A stretch of 64,000 nt of DNA, taken from positions 1-64,000 of the forward strand of contig CAMDLK010000003.1 of NCBI GenBank assembly GCA_945901725.1. Reading direction: 5' to 3'. The notes under the pieces are model-generated. The model saw nothing but the letters and a program-made list of their open reading frames with translations. It did not search any database and was not told the origin of the DNA. Positions 31,493 through 42,039 of the stretch are shown in pieces (the first letter of the stretch is position 1; every line of letters starts with the position of its first letter). Made by a program: the position numbers and the translations under genes. The DNA is from Bifidobacterium breve. Its GTDB lineage: Bacteria; Actinomycetota; Acidimicrobiia; Acidimicrobiales; Ilumatobacteraceae.

Positions 31493-32281
31493 TTAGAGCG
31501 AAGTGCCCGACGAGACCCAAACATCGACACTGACGTGTGTCGTAGGTGATGCATCAGCAGCGGTCTGCCACACCAATGGGGTCATCGAGAATAAATCGGT
31601 GGCTGTGCTGGGTGAAAGGTCAAGTTCAAATTGAAGACGTTCTGCATGTTGTGCTTGCGCTGGTGGTTCACTGCGTCGCTCTTCACGTTCATCAATAGAT
31701 TGATCGCGTTTCGGGCGCATTTGTTGCAGATGATGCGGGCCCGGTGTGACAGTGACCCATGTGCCACCCTGTTTCAACACACGGGCGTATTCTTCGAATG
31801 AATGTGGCGCGAATACAGAGAACACGGCCGCACACGAGTGGTCAACGACAGGAAGGCGAAACGCCGATGCAACTGCAAAGTGGGCGTCTGGCAACAACTT
31901 GCTCGCCATCTGCACTGCTTTCTTTGAAATATCGATGCCGTATTTTTCAGATGAATTGATGTGAGTGAAGTAGTAACCCTCACCACATCCCACATCAAGA
32001 ACTGGACCAGTGATGTGTTGCAGTGCATTGGCGAGTGCTGATGCAATCGGTGCGTACGACCCCGTGGCGAAGAAGTCTCGACGGGAACGAAGAGATTCTG
32101 CAGTGTCGCCAGACGTAGTGGTTGCGGCAAGTCGTCCGCCAACAACGAGATTGATATATCCATCCCGTGAACGATCGAAGAGGTGATTATTTTCGCATCG
32201 TGCCTCATGCCGGTTGAGGTGTAGTGGCTTTGTGCAATGTGGGCAGGCAAAGACTGTGAAACCGCCGATGTCTGTGCCCAT
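31493..32281 (-). CDS. RlmA-family 23S rRNA (guanine-N1) methyltransferase
   Basis: Zn motif FACPHCTKPLHLNRHEARCENNHLFDRSRDGYINLV plus VLDVGCGEGYY. Confidence 0.85.
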   Translation of the reverse strand: MGTDIGGFTVFACPHCTKPLHLNRHEARCENNHLFDRSRDGYINLVVGGRLAATTTSGDTAESLRSRRDFFATGSYAPIASALANALQHITGPVLDVGCGEGYYFTHINSSEKYGIDISKKAVQMASKLLPDAHFAVASAFRLPVVDHSCAAVFSVFAPHSFEEYARVLKQGGTWVTVTPGPHHLQQMRPKRDQSIDEREERRSEPPAQAQHAERLQFELDLSPSTATDLFSMTPLVWQTAADASPTTHVSVDVWVSSGTSL

Positions 32282-32405
32282 TTAGGAAGTCTGGCACTGG
32301 TTTTCCCATAAATGCGTTATAAATCACTGAATCAGTCGCCCCGTGGTTCAGAAATGCGGTGCCCTCACTAGCCTGTATACGTAATCAACCCGAAAGAGCG
32401 TCCCC

Positions 32406-33434
32406 ATGGCCGGTAACTCAGTATTTCGACACCAGCATGCCGGCGTGTTGAGTGTTGCATCGGTTGAAGCACCAAATGTCATTACGTCTGCATGGATCGA
32501 CGAGCAATTGGCTGAGGTCTACCAACGCAATGGCCTCAGGTCCGGGTTGCTTGCTGGGCTTGCGGGTATCGAAGAGCGTCGCTGGTGGGATGAGGACGTG
32601 TCATTCTCTGATGCCGCTGCCATGGCCGGCAAACTCGCCATTGAAAAAGCTGGTATCGACCCGTCACAAATTGGCGCATTGATTTCCACATCGGTTTGTA
32701 AAGAGCATCTTGAACCATCTGTGGCATGTCTCGTTCATGATCGTTTGAAGTTGTCCTCGTCATGTCTGAACTTTGACATCGGCAATGCATGTCTCGGTTT
32801 TGTCAATGCCATGCATCTTGCAGCCACCATGATTGATTCTGGTTCTGTTGAATATGTGCTCATTGTGGACGGAGAAGGCAGCCGCCAACCTCAAGAGGCA
32901 ACTATCGCCCGACTTCGCCAACCTGAGTCAACGGCCCTAGATGTGTTTTCCGAGTTCGCCTCGCTCACACTTGGCTCTGGCGCAGCGGCAATGGTGATGG
33001 CAAACTCACAACGCCATCCAGAAACACACCGAATAATTGGTGGCATGGCACGAGCCGCTACTGAACACAATGCGCTGTGCGTGGGCGACCTTGATCGCAT
33101 GACCACGGATACTCACGGACTATTAGTTGCTGGTCTTGACTTGGCTGCCGAAGCGTGGGAACAAGGACTTGTTGATTTTCACTGGGGGCCAGACGATGTT
33201 GATTGGTACATCTTGCATCAGGTCAGCAAGGTGCACACCACAATGTTGTGCGATCGTATTGGTATAGATCCTGCCAAGGCTCCTATTACGTTTCCTCATT
33301 TCGGAAACATCGGTCCTGCAGCGATTCCAATTACGTTGGCAAGTGTGCAAGACCAGATCAAACCAGGCCAACGCGTCATTTGTCTCGGCATTGGTTCTGG
33401 TCTGAATACAAGTGCGCTTGAGATTCTTTGGTAA
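32406..33434 (+). CDS. oleA: OleA-like 3-oxoacyl synthase (Claisen condensation, KAS III fold)
   Basis: Active-site Cys in NFDIGNACLGFVNAM; C-terminal HFGNIGPAAIPITL; followed by oleBC-oleD. Confidence 0.85.
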   Translation: MAGNSVFRHQHAGVLSVASVEAPNVITSAWIDEQLAEVYQRNGLRSGLLAGLAGIEERRWWDEDVSFSDAAAMAGKLAIEKAGIDPSQIGALISTSVCKEHLEPSVACLVHDRLKLSSSCLNFDIGNACLGFVNAMHLAATMIDSGSVEYVLIVDGEGSRQPQEATIARLRQPESTALDVFSEFASLTLGSGAAAMVMANSQRHPETHRIIGGMARAATEHNALCVGDLDRMTTDTHGLLVAGLDLAAEAWEQGLVDFHWGPDDVDWYILHQVSKVHTTMLCDRIGIDPAKAPITFPHFGNIGPAAIPITLASVQDQIKPGQRVICLGIGSGLNTSALEILW

Positions 33435-35902
33435 ACGTACAACGTCCGCTCGTTGCTGATTTTGCGACGTTCGGACTTGACCCCACATGGTCGCGCATAA
33501 TTGATGTGCCGAGTCATGATGGCGCATCGCATAGATGGCATCTTCTCGATCGTCCAGGGACCAAGCCAGACGCACCTGTTGTGCTGTGTTTGCATGGCAA
33601 CCCCACATGGTCATTTTTGTGGTCACGTTTATTAAATGAATTGATTTCAGATTTCCGTGTTATTGCACCAGACCATTTATCAATGGGTTTGTCGGAACAA
33701 GTGCCCACCCGCGTGTATCGCGATCGTGTTGCAGATGTCAATGACTTGGTTACTGCCCTGAACATTACGTCTCCGATATGGATAGTTGCCCAAGACTGGG
33801 GAGGCGCAATTGCAATGGGTTATGCAGTTGCACATCCTGACCGTGTCGCCGGACTAGTTCTCTCGAATACCGGGATTGCGGTTCCACAGGATCGACGTGC
33901 TCCATCACTTATTCGGCTTGCTGCTGCTAGTGGTATCCACCGCCTTGTCACTAAAGAATCGTCGCTATTTGTGCGCGGGACTCCTTTTCTTCCAGGACGC
34001 GAAATTTCTGCTGCGCAGAGAACAGCATTGGCGTTTCCGTATCGGCAACGGAATCGTCGCAATGGTGTTGCAGATTTTGTAGCCGACGCACCACTTACTG
34101 CGCGACACTCCTCTGCGCAAGACATTGCCAATGTTGCTGAAAAAATTTCGACATTGACTGTTCCCGTTCGTTTGGTGTGGGGCTCTCGTGACCCTGTGTT
34201 TAATGACGACTTTGCGCATGACCTCATGAATCGTTTCCAGAATGTGGCCTTGCATCGCATTGCAGATTCTGGTCATCTCACCGTGCTAGAAACATCAATC
34301 GCTCCTTTTGTTGAAGCAGCAATCAATGAAGCCGGAGCGGGCAAGCCACTTCAGCAGTTACCGCACAATGATGCCACTGAAGCAACTCTGTGGTCCCACA
34401 TTGACCAGTGGGTGAATGCCGACGATATTGCCATTACAGATGCGGCCGCAGACGCCTCTGTAACGCGACCAGAGTTTGCTGCGCTTGTTGCTACATATGC
34501 AGAAGCATTGCATCATCGCGGAGTACGCCTAGGAGATCGAATTGCGGTGTTGGTTCCCCCCAGCATTGATCTCATCGCAGTTGTATATGCGTGTTGGCGA
34601 ATTGGCGCCGTCGCAGTTATTGCAGATAGAGGTCTTGGTCTTCGAGGTCTGAAGTCAGCTATTGGTGCGTCTCGTGTGAAACACGTCATCGGTCCCGTGA
34701 AAGCAGTAGCAGCCGCACGCTTGTTGCGTTGGTCGCCTAATGCTTCAATAATTCGACTATCAGCACTCAATCGGTCGCCACGTGTCGCGAAGCTTGAGTA
34801 TGTAAGTGCGCCTGAACCAGGTGCTGATGATCCTGCAGCAGTGTTGTTTACCTCTGGTGCAACAGGACCAGCAAAGGGGGTGCGTTATACGCATCGCCAG
34901 TTGTACGCACAACGTGACGCGCTTCAAGAAACGTACAACATCATTCCGACGGATACGTTCGTAGCTGCTTTTGCTCCGTTCGCGTTGTATGGACCGGCTT
35001 TGGGTATCGCAACAGGACTCGCCGATATGGATGTGACGTCGCCCGGAACATTGACTGCAGCAGCGCTTGATGATGCGTGTCGTCGAGTGGACGCGACAAT
35101 GGTGTTTGCATCACCGGCAGCGTTGGCAAATGTTGTGCGAACTGCAACGGCCGATGTTGAGCATCTTGGCAAAGTACGCCTTGTGATGTCTGCGGGTGCA
35201 CCCGTGCCGATTAAGACATTGCAAGAAATTTCTCGTCTATGTCCCGAGGCTGAACTTCACACGCCATATGGCATGACCGAAGTGTTACCAGTCGCAGATG
35301 TCTCGTTGACTGACCTGGTACGCATCGGAACTGGTCAAGGTGTGTGTGTTGGCAAACCAGTGAGTGGTTGTGATGTTCGCATCGACAGCCAAACTTCAGA
35401 GCTTTTAGTGTCAGCCCCGTGGATGTCGGCAGGGTACGACGCATTATGGCTTACGCAACACAATGCACGCCCAGTCGTGAATACAGATGGCCACACAGTC
35501 ACGTGGCACCGCACGGGGGACGTGGGCCATATTGATCCTGAAGGCAATGTTTGGATCGAAGGACGTTTGGTACATGTGATTCACACGTCCCGCGGCCCTG
35601 TTGCGCCTGTTCCTTTGGAGATAGCAATCGAGGCATTTCCGAACGTAACTCGTGTTGCGGCAGTGGGGGTGGGGCCCGTTGACGTGGAACAAATTGTTAT
35701 TGTCATCGAAACCATCGACAGCAGTGACGGCCCCGCTGATGCTGAGTTAACTCTTGCCGTGCGTGCTGCACTTGCTCCGTTAACAATTGCCTCTGTGTGG
35801 ACAACCAAGAAGCTCCCGGTTGATATTCGTCATAACTCAAAGATTGACCGCACTGCGGTGTCAAAACAGATGTCACAAATTCTTGCTGGTACCAAGAAGT
35901 GA
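33428..35902 (+). CDS. Fused OleB-OleC: alpha/beta hydrolase plus AMP-dependent ligase/beta-lactone synthetase
   Basis: N-terminal hydrolase LCLHGNPTWSFLWSRLL and IVAQDWGGAIAMG; C-terminal AVLFTSGATGPAKGVRYTH, TPYGMTEVLP; TTG start overlaps oleA stop. Confidence 0.88.
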   Translation: MVNVQRPLVADFATFGLDPTWSRIIDVPSHDGASHRWHLLDRPGTKPDAPVVLCLHGNPTWSFLWSRLLNELISDFRVIAPDHLSMGLSEQVPTRVYRDRVADVNDLVTALNITSPIWIVAQDWGGAIAMGYAVAHPDRVAGLVLSNTGIAVPQDRRAPSLIRLAAASGIHRLVTKESSLFVRGTPFLPGREISAAQRTALAFPYRQRNRRNGVADFVADAPLTARHSSAQDIANVAEKISTLTVPVRLVWGSRDPVFNDDFAHDLMNRFQNVALHRIADSGHLTVLETSIAPFVEAAINEAGAGKPLQQLPHNDATEATLWSHIDQWVNADDIAITDAAADASVTRPEFAALVATYAEALHHRGVRLGDRIAVLVPPSIDLIAVVYACWRIGAVAVIADRGLGLRGLKSAIGASRVKHVIGPVKAVAAARLLRWSPNASIIRLSALNRSPRVAKLEYVSAPEPGADDPAAVLFTSGATGPAKGVRYTHRQLYAQRDALQETYNIIPTDTFVAAFAPFALYGPALGIATGLADMDVTSPGTLTAAALDDACRRVDATMVFASPAALANVVRTATADVEHLGKVRLVMSAGAPVPIKTLQEISRLCPEAELHTPYGMTEVLPVADVSLTDLVRIGTGQGVCVGKPVSGCDVRIDSQTSELLVSAPWMSAGYDALWLTQHNARPVVNTDGHTVTWHRTGDVGHIDPEGNVWIEGRLVHVIHTSRGPVAPVPLEIAIEAFPNVTRVAAVGVGPVDVEQIVIVIETIDSSDGPADAELTLAVRAALAPLTIASVWTTKKLPVDIRHNSKIDRTAVSKQMSQILAGTKK

Positions 35903-36885
35903 AAGTCCTAGTAACTGGTACTGGCAGTCTGCTTCTTGGCGGTATCGCCAGTGAACTCGTTCGTCGTGGCGATGATGTGGTGTGTTTGCAGCGCAGGCCG
36001 TCTGCATTCATCGGGCACCAGAATGCTCAAGAAGTTCTCGCAGATATTTGTGATGCTGAAGCTGTTGTGGCGGCGGCTCATGGGTGTGATGCGATCATTC
36101 ATGGTGCAGCGCGCGTTGGTGTTGTTGGCTCACAAAAAGAGTTTTACGACACGAATGTGACTGGAACAAGAAACATTCTTGAGGCCACTGAACAACACAA
36201 CATTTCGCGGTTGGTGTTTGTATCAACTCCTTCGGTCGCACACACCGGAGATTCACTTATTGGTGCACCCGCTGGTGAAGCCGAAATTGGTCGCTCACGC
36301 TCGCATTATGCAGAATCAAAAGCTATTGCTGAACGCACAGTTCTGAATGCACGCAATGAACAACTCGCAGTCGTAGCGGTACGTCCGCACTTGGTGTGGG
36401 GTCCTGGTGATACGCAATTGGTCGGTCGCATTGTGGACCGTGCAGCAAGTGGACGTCTTGCAGTCATTGGTACTGGGGACGCTTTAGTGGATTCCACTTA
36501 CATCGATAACGCAATTAGCGCACACATTGCAGCGCTCGATTCTTTACACATTGGTTCAGCGTGTGACGGCAAGGCATACGTGATCTCAAACGGTGAACCC
36601 CGCACTGTGAATGAACTGATGCGCTCTATGTGTAATTCAGCCGGTGTTCCATTTGAACCGCGACATGTTTCGTTAGCGATGGGCATTCGGCTTGGGTCTT
36701 TGGTTGAACGACTATGGCCGATGATGCGATCATCAGAACCGCCACTGACGCGCTTTATTGCAGAACAATTAGGAACAGCGCATTGGTTTGATCAGCGTGC
36801 AGTTCAGCAAGATTTGGGCTGGACACCACACGTTTCTTTGGATGAAGGTTTTCAGCGCTTGACACAGTGGTTTGCGTCGCGGTAA
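35899..36885 (+). CDS. oleD: OleD-like NAD(P)-dependent 2-alkyl-3-oxoalkanoate reductase (SDR)
   Basis: MKVLVTGTGSLLLGGIASELVRRG, SHYAESKAIAE YxxxK motif, adjacent to oleABC. Confidence 0.85.
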   Translation: MKVLVTGTGSLLLGGIASELVRRGDDVVCLQRRPSAFIGHQNAQEVLADICDAEAVVAAAHGCDAIIHGAARVGVVGSQKEFYDTNVTGTRNILEATEQHNISRLVFVSTPSVAHTGDSLIGAPAGEAEIGRSRSHYAESKAIAERTVLNARNEQLAVVAVRPHLVWGPGDTQLVGRIVDRAASGRLAVIGTGDALVDSTYIDNAISAHIAALDSLHIGSACDGKAYVISNGEPRTVNELMRSMCNSAGVPFEPRHVSLAMGIRLGSLVERLWPMMRSSEPPLTRFIAEQLGTAHWFDQRAVQQDLGWTPHVSLDEGFQRLTQWFASR

Positions 36886-36896
36886 CCGAAGATTTT

Positions 36897-37898
36897 CTAC
36901 AGCGAGTAGATACGAGTTGCTGTGCCGCGGAACATTGCGTCTTTCTCTGCTTCAGTGAATGATGCAGTCATTTTTTTGAAGGCATTCCACACAACTGTGT
37001 ATGACAAAGAGAATCGATCGATTGGGAAGTTTGATTCGAACATGCAGCGCTCGGGACCAAAACATTCAATGGTGTGGTCGAAGTACTTCTTCTGTACCGC
37101 AATGAATTCATCAGAGGTTGGTGGCTTCTCTGCTGTATGCCAACCGAATCCATTGTCGGGCATCGCAAGCCCACCCAGTTTTGCAACAACGTTTGAGCAC
37201 GTCGCTATTTGAGCAATGTCTTTTTTCCATTGAGTAAAGATTTCGTCACGCTGTGACTCGTATGGGCCAACACCTAAAGGCGTTCCAAAATGGTCGAGCA
37301 CCATTGTTGTGCCGGGAACTGCACGAGCAAGTTCAAGAAATTCTGAGTTTTGATAGTGGTAATGCCACGAGTCATACGTGAGGCCGCGTGCACCCAATGT
37401 TGCCACGCCACGTCGAAAGTTTGCATCCTTGTACAAATCTTTTGGTGCGCCGCCAGGAATAGCCAAAGCTTCGGGGTGATCGGCGCGGGAAAGGGCATCA
37501 CGAATTCCACGAAGAAGGCCCTGGCCGGCTTGCGTATGTGCGTCAAGAATTTCATTGAGGTCATCGCGCCTCAGGTCGCCATGAGCCACGATGCCAGAGA
37601 TGAGGTGCGTCGGATCACGAAGCGACTCTGCGGCAACGAACTCTGTTTCACCCACTGGAGCAAGATGCGCGGGTCCCTCCTTGCGGTAACTGGCGCCGCA
37701 TTCAATAAAAACTGTTTTCTCGATGAGATGGCCAGCCGTTGCGTCGTCGTGCAACTGCTCGAGTCCATAGGGCAATGAACCGCCAATAGGCCACAGATGA
37801 TGGTGTGGATCCACGATGCGCCGACCAGGATCAACCACCTCTTCTTGGACTTGATTAAACCATTCAGGGCTTCCGGGTGCGTAACTATTCATCAGCAT
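36897..37898 (-). CDS. Amidohydrolase family protein (TIM-barrel)
   Basis: RRIVDPHHHLWPIGG, VLDHFGTPLG, MFESNFPIDR. Confidence 0.88.
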   Translation of the reverse strand: MLMNSYAPGSPEWFNQVQEEVVDPGRRIVDPHHHLWPIGGSLPYGLEQLHDDATAGHLIEKTVFIECGASYRKEGPAHLAPVGETEFVAAESLRDPTHLISGIVAHGDLRRDDLNEILDAHTQAGQGLLRGIRDALSRADHPEALAIPGGAPKDLYKDANFRRGVATLGARGLTYDSWHYHYQNSEFLELARAVPGTTMVLDHFGTPLGVGPYESQRDEIFTQWKKDIAQIATCSNVVAKLGGLAMPDNGFGWHTAEKPPTSDEFIAVQKKYFDHTIECFGPERCMFESNFPIDRFSLSYTVVWNAFKKMTASFTEAEKDAMFRGTATRIYSL

Positions 37899-37991
37899 GT
37901 TCTAGTACTTGTTCTTCTGTATCGCTGTACTGGCGTGGTATTTCGTCGAGTGACACAAAGAAGGGGCAAAAACAGGGCAAAATGGTGGCTG

Positions 37992-38681
37992 ATGTTGACT
38001 GCTCACCGCCTCTCTAAATACGCGACAGTTACATGTCTTGTTCTGGCGGTTCTGATTCAGCAAGTGGTGTCACGTGGTCTTTTGTCAGACTTTGACAAGA
38101 CAGCGCGAGACGTAGCGCGGAACCTCGATGCCCCGCACGATTTCTTCTCAGTTACTGTGATGCTTGGCTTACGAGGAATCATTCTGACAATTTGCTTACC
38201 GATTCTTGGGTGGCTGTCTTGGAAGAGACGTTCGTGGTTGCCAATTGCGGGCTTCTCAATAGTTCTTGTCTTTGAAACCGGAATTGCCGGCGCATTGAAA
38301 ATTTCAGTAGGACGGATTTTTCCGTATCAATATGAGAATTTCTGGAATCGAATGATGATTGGTCAAGACGAAATGGCTTTCCCATCTGGGCACGCTGCGA
38401 ACTGCGTTGCGCTGTGGGGATATGTTGCGTGGTATTTCACCAACGCCGGAACGCGCGCTCGACAAATTGCGATTCGACTTGTTGTCGTTGCCAGTCTGAT
38501 TGTTGGCGTATCTTCATGGCTCATTAGAACTCATTGGCCGACTGATCTAGTGGCTGGTTATGCAGTGGGCTTAATTTCGTTACTTGCTGTGATTGGGTTG
38601 TACACAGCGCTCGGGCTTAATCCCGAGGCCACGATTCCGCGCTCTCAAGAAGCTCATCACGAAACTGCGGATGTGCAATAG
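37992..38681 (+). CDS. PAP2-family phosphatase
   Basis: KISVGRIFP, FPSGHAANCVALW, RTHWPTDLVAGYAVG; start inferred. Confidence 0.85.
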   Translation: MLTAHRLSKYATVTCLVLAVLIQQVVSRGLLSDFDKTARDVARNLDAPHDFFSVTVMLGLRGIILTICLPILGWLSWKRRSWLPIAGFSIVLVFETGIAGALKISVGRIFPYQYENFWNRMMIGQDEMAFPSGHAANCVALWGYVAWYFTNAGTRARQIAIRLVVVASLIVGVSSWLIRTHWPTDLVAGYAVGLISLLAVIGLYTALGLNPEATIPRSQEAHHETADVQ

Positions 38682-39909
38682 CTGCTAGTGCCTGTGCACG
38701 TTCACGAATTGTGCGGCCTTCCAATTCAGCAACACCAAACTCAGTAATGATTGTGTCTACCTGATGGCGCGGAGTACTGACGACGCTTCCTGCAGGAAGA
38801 ATGCCCATGATGCGACTCGTTAGTACGCCATTAATCATTGTGGTGGAGGGCAAGCAGATCAGACTTCTATCAGTGGCATCAAGCCCTGGCCCGGATACGA
38901 AATCTTCATGACCACCAACGCCGCTGAATTGTGTGCCACCGATGGTGTCTGCAACAACTTGTCCGGCAAGGTCGACAGCCAATGCACCATTGATAGTGAC
39001 CATGTTGCGGTTGCTGGCAATCAGTTCAGGTGAGTTCACAATTTTCACTGGCAAGAAACGAACCGCATCGTTGTTGTGCAGCCAGGTGTAGAGCTCTGGA
39101 ATACCAGCTGCAAATGTTGTGGGCGAGAATCCATCGAACTTGCTGCCTTTATTGTTGGTAACTTTTCCCGCCTGGTGAAGACGCATAAGACCGGTTGTAA
39201 ACATTTCAGAATGAACACCAAAATTTCCCATGTCACTTGCAGCAAGCGAGAGTGCGATTTGATTTGGAATACCACCGATCCCGGTTTGTAAGGTGCTACC
39301 CGAATGAATGAATGGCAGGGCGATCTCTGCAATTGTTCGCTCAGCATCAGTTGGCTCTGTATCTGCCAAGTTCAGCGGAGTCCGGTCTGTTTCTATAAGG
39401 CAATCAATCGCGTCAACATGAACCCGATGTTCATGAGCGGCAACTCCGAAGGTGCGTGGAAAATGTTCGCTTACTTCAACAAGAAGAACTCGTTCTGGGT
39501 CTGCGCTCGCTCTGTGTATTTCATCAACTGTGGCGCCAGCATGGACGGACAAACTGACCCAGCCATCTACGGGAAGCGAGCCTGCTGTTGCCATGATTCG
39601 CGGTCGCATGTTCTGAAGGATGGGTTCGAATCGACGAAAGTCTGCTGGAACGAAATCAATTGAGGCGCCCGAGTCACGCAAAAAACGTTCGGCCGGTCCA
39701 AAAAATCCGCTGCGATAGTGGACGCCAGCTTTTGCGAGAATCGCATAGAGGTCTGGCATCAGCGCACCAGATATTTGTAGGTCAACAAAGTCGTCTCGGT
39801 CGCCCAGCGCATGCATGAATCCGCCCGGCACACCTGGCCCCAGGGGGACTGCCAGGGTGTCCGTTGGACGCACGATGGCGACGGCCTCAGAAATAGTCAT
39901 ACGAGCCAT
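38617..39909 (-). CDS. Acetyl-CoA hydrolase/CoA-transferase family protein
   Basis: LQTGIGGIPNQIALSL, GVHSEMFTTGLMRLHQAG, GGHEDFVSGPG; start inferred. Confidence 0.88.
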   Translation of the reverse strand: MARMTISEAVAIVRPTDTLAVPLGPGVPGGFMHALGDRDDFVDLQISGALMPDLYAILAKAGVHYRSGFFGPAERFLRDSGASIDFVPADFRRFEPILQNMRPRIMATAGSLPVDGWVSLSVHAGATVDEIHRASADPERVLLVEVSEHFPRTFGVAAHEHRVHVDAIDCLIETDRTPLNLADTEPTDAERTIAEIALPFIHSGSTLQTGIGGIPNQIALSLAASDMGNFGVHSEMFTTGLMRLHQAGKVTNNKGSKFDGFSPTTFAAGIPELYTWLHNNDAVRFLPVKIVNSPELIASNRNMVTINGALAVDLAGQVVADTIGGTQFSGVGGHEDFVSGPGLDATDRSLICLPSTTMINGVLTSRIMGILPAGSVVSTPRHQVDTIITEFGVAELEGRTIRERAQALAAIAHPQFRDELLESAESWPRD

Positions 39910-39964
39910 ATGTCCCATGGTACGCAGGTAGCAGATTGGATATGCATCTGGCAGGCTCGTAGTC

Positions 39965-41182
39965 ATGCAACAGCACGATCTACTCATTATTGGCGGGGGA
40001 CCTGCAGGGTCGGCTGCTGCCATTACTGCGGCTCGTGCTGGATTGAAAGTCGTGCTCTTTGAAAAGGGTCCATACGGCCGCGACAAGGTATGTGGCGATG
40101 GCCTAACCCCTCGCGCAATCGGAGCCCTGAATGATTTGGGCATTGACCATTCTGTTGCGCACAAAATTGATGGCTTGCGAATGATTACGGGAAAGAAGCA
40201 ACGCGAACTTGCATGGCCGACTACTGTGCGTTTTCCGAATCATGGGGCCGTGTGGCCACGCCAACGATTTGATAATCATCTTCTCGATGTTGCGATTTCA
40301 AGTGGTGCAGATGTCCGTTTCGAATCTGAGGCACTTCCTGTTCTTGAAGATGGACGTGTGGTTGGCGTCAGCGTCGGAACAGAAACGTTTCGTGTGCCAT
40401 TCACCATTTTGGCTGCAGGAGCACAAGGAATGGCCGCAAAGATGCTGGGTGCAGAACGTGACCCTAATGAACCGTTTGGTCTTGCAATTCGCGCCTACGC
40501 ACCAACACCGCGTCATGCGGAGCGCCATCTTGAAGCATGTCTTAGCTTGAGCGACGAACATGGTGTTGCAGTGCCTGGGTACGGCTGGATGTTTCCTGCC
40601 GGCGATGGCACCGTCAACATTGGTGTTGGCGCACTCAGCACCATGAAAGGTTTCAAGAAATTGAATCTCAACACGTTGCTTGATCAGTATGCGACCTTGG
40701 TGCGTGAATCATGGTCGCTTGGTGATTACATCGAAAAGCCTCGTGCTTGGAGATTGCCGATGAGTTGCACCAAACGCCACGGGCCAGGTTGGGTAGCTAT
40801 TGGCGATGCTGCAGGTTTTGTGAACCCAATGAACGGTGAAGGAATTGATTACGGACTTGAATCAGGAATGTTGGCTGTAGAGCGATTCCTTGCAGATCCG
40901 AATACAGCATCTGAGTCATACAACGAATTGGTGGGCGAGCGGTTTGACGCGTTCTTGCGCACGGGGCGACGGTTTAGTTTCATCATTGGTCACCCGTGGC
41001 TATTGAAGCCTGGTTTACGAATTGCAGTTGGTACACAAGTGGCAGCTGACATCACTTTGGCTGTCATGGGAAATCTCATTGATTCAAATACTCCGGGTGC
41101 CGCAGGTCGCGTGATGAAAATTGCTGACGGTGCATTGCGAGTCGCAGACCCCATCTTGCGACGCACACGTGCCAAGGCCTAA
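39965..41182 (+). CDS. Geranylgeranyl reductase family FAD-dependent oxidoreductase
   Basis: [68 protein letters not shown]. Confidence 0.93.
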   Translation: MQQHDLLIIGGGPAGSAAAITAARAGLKVVLFEKGPYGRDKVCGDGLTPRAIGALNDLGIDHSVAHKIDGLRMITGKKQRELAWPTTVRFPNHGAVWPRQRFDNHLLDVAISSGADVRFESEALPVLEDGRVVGVSVGTETFRVPFTILAAGAQGMAAKMLGAERDPNEPFGLAIRAYAPTPRHAERHLEACLSLSDEHGVAVPGYGWMFPAGDGTVNIGVGALSTMKGFKKLNLNTLLDQYATLVRESWSLGDYIEKPRAWRLPMSCTKRHGPGWVAIGDAAGFVNPMNGEGIDYGLESGMLAVERFLADPNTASESYNELVGERFDAFLRTGRRFSFIIGHPWLLKPGLRIAVGTQVAADITLAVMGNLIDSNTPGAAGRVMKIADGALRVADPILRRTRAKA

Positions 41183-41235
41183 ACACCACTAGTTGGCCCG
41201 TGTGAGCCGTTGTGAGCACAGATAGGTTGGTGTCT

Positions 41236-41610
41236 ATGAGCGCAATGAAACCAGACCTTTCCATTCCCGCAGGGGACGCACCTTCGGAACTTGTTCTTGA
41301 AGACATCACTGTTGGTGATGGAAAAGAAGCAGTCGCCGGCACAAACGTAGAAGTGCATTATGTCGGTGTTGCATGGAGCACACAGCGCCAATTCGATGCA
41401 TCATGGGATCGCAACGAGACTTTTGAATTTCGTCTCGGCGCTGGTCAAGTGATTTCTGGTTGGGATCAAGGCGTTGCAGGTATGAAAGTCGGCGGTCGCC
41501 GTCGCATCACTATCCCAGCTCATCTTGGATACGGATCACAAGGTGCAGGCGGAGTTATCAAGGGTGGAGAAACTCTTGTCTTCGTTGTTGACTTGTTGAA
41601 CGTTAACTAG
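41236..41610 (+). CDS. FKBP-type peptidyl-prolyl isomerase
   Basis: VEVHYVGVAWSTQRQFDASWDRNETFEFRLGAGQVISGWDQGVAGMKVGGRRRITIPAHLGYG. Confidence 0.95.
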   Translation: MSAMKPDLSIPAGDAPSELVLEDITVGDGKEAVAGTNVEVHYVGVAWSTQRQFDASWDRNETFEFRLGAGQVISGWDQGVAGMKVGGRRRITIPAHLGYGSQGAGGVIKGGETLVFVVDLLNVN

Positions 41611-41646
41611 TCAGACCCCCGTTGAGCTTCTGGATGCACCACTGAC

Positions 41647-41994
41647 ATGAAACCTGTGGTTGTCTATGACGGCGATTGTGGAATCTGTGAAGCATCCGCA
41701 CGTTGGATCCTTGCTCACGTGACTGCCGTTGATGTTGTATCGCATCATCAATACGGACTTGACCACATCGGTTCTGTGTGGTTCGTCACTGACAATGGTC
41801 GGTTGGAAGGCGCTGCCGCTGTTTCAGCAATCTTGAAATCAGCTGATGCTCGCGCTTACCGCGCTGTCGGTGTTGTAATCGGATTACCTGGAGTGCTCTT
41901 TATCGCAGGGCTTGTGTACTCGCTAGTTGCTCGTAATCGTCGGCACATATCGCGTCTCCTCGGCATGAATGCGTGTGGACTTCCTCCGCGATAA
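41647..41994 (+). CDS. DCC/DUF393 thiol-disulfide oxidoreductase-like protein
   Basis: VVVYDGDCGICEASARWIL. Confidence 0.88.
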   Translation: MKPVVVYDGDCGICEASARWILAHVTAVDVVSHHQYGLDHIGSVWFVTDNGRLEGAAAVSAILKSADARAYRAVGVVIGLPGVLFIAGLVYSLVARNRRHISRLLGMNACGLPPR

Positions 41995-42039
41995 CTGATG
42001 ATCGATAGTGCCCAATTGCTTCTGCGATAGACCACCCTT

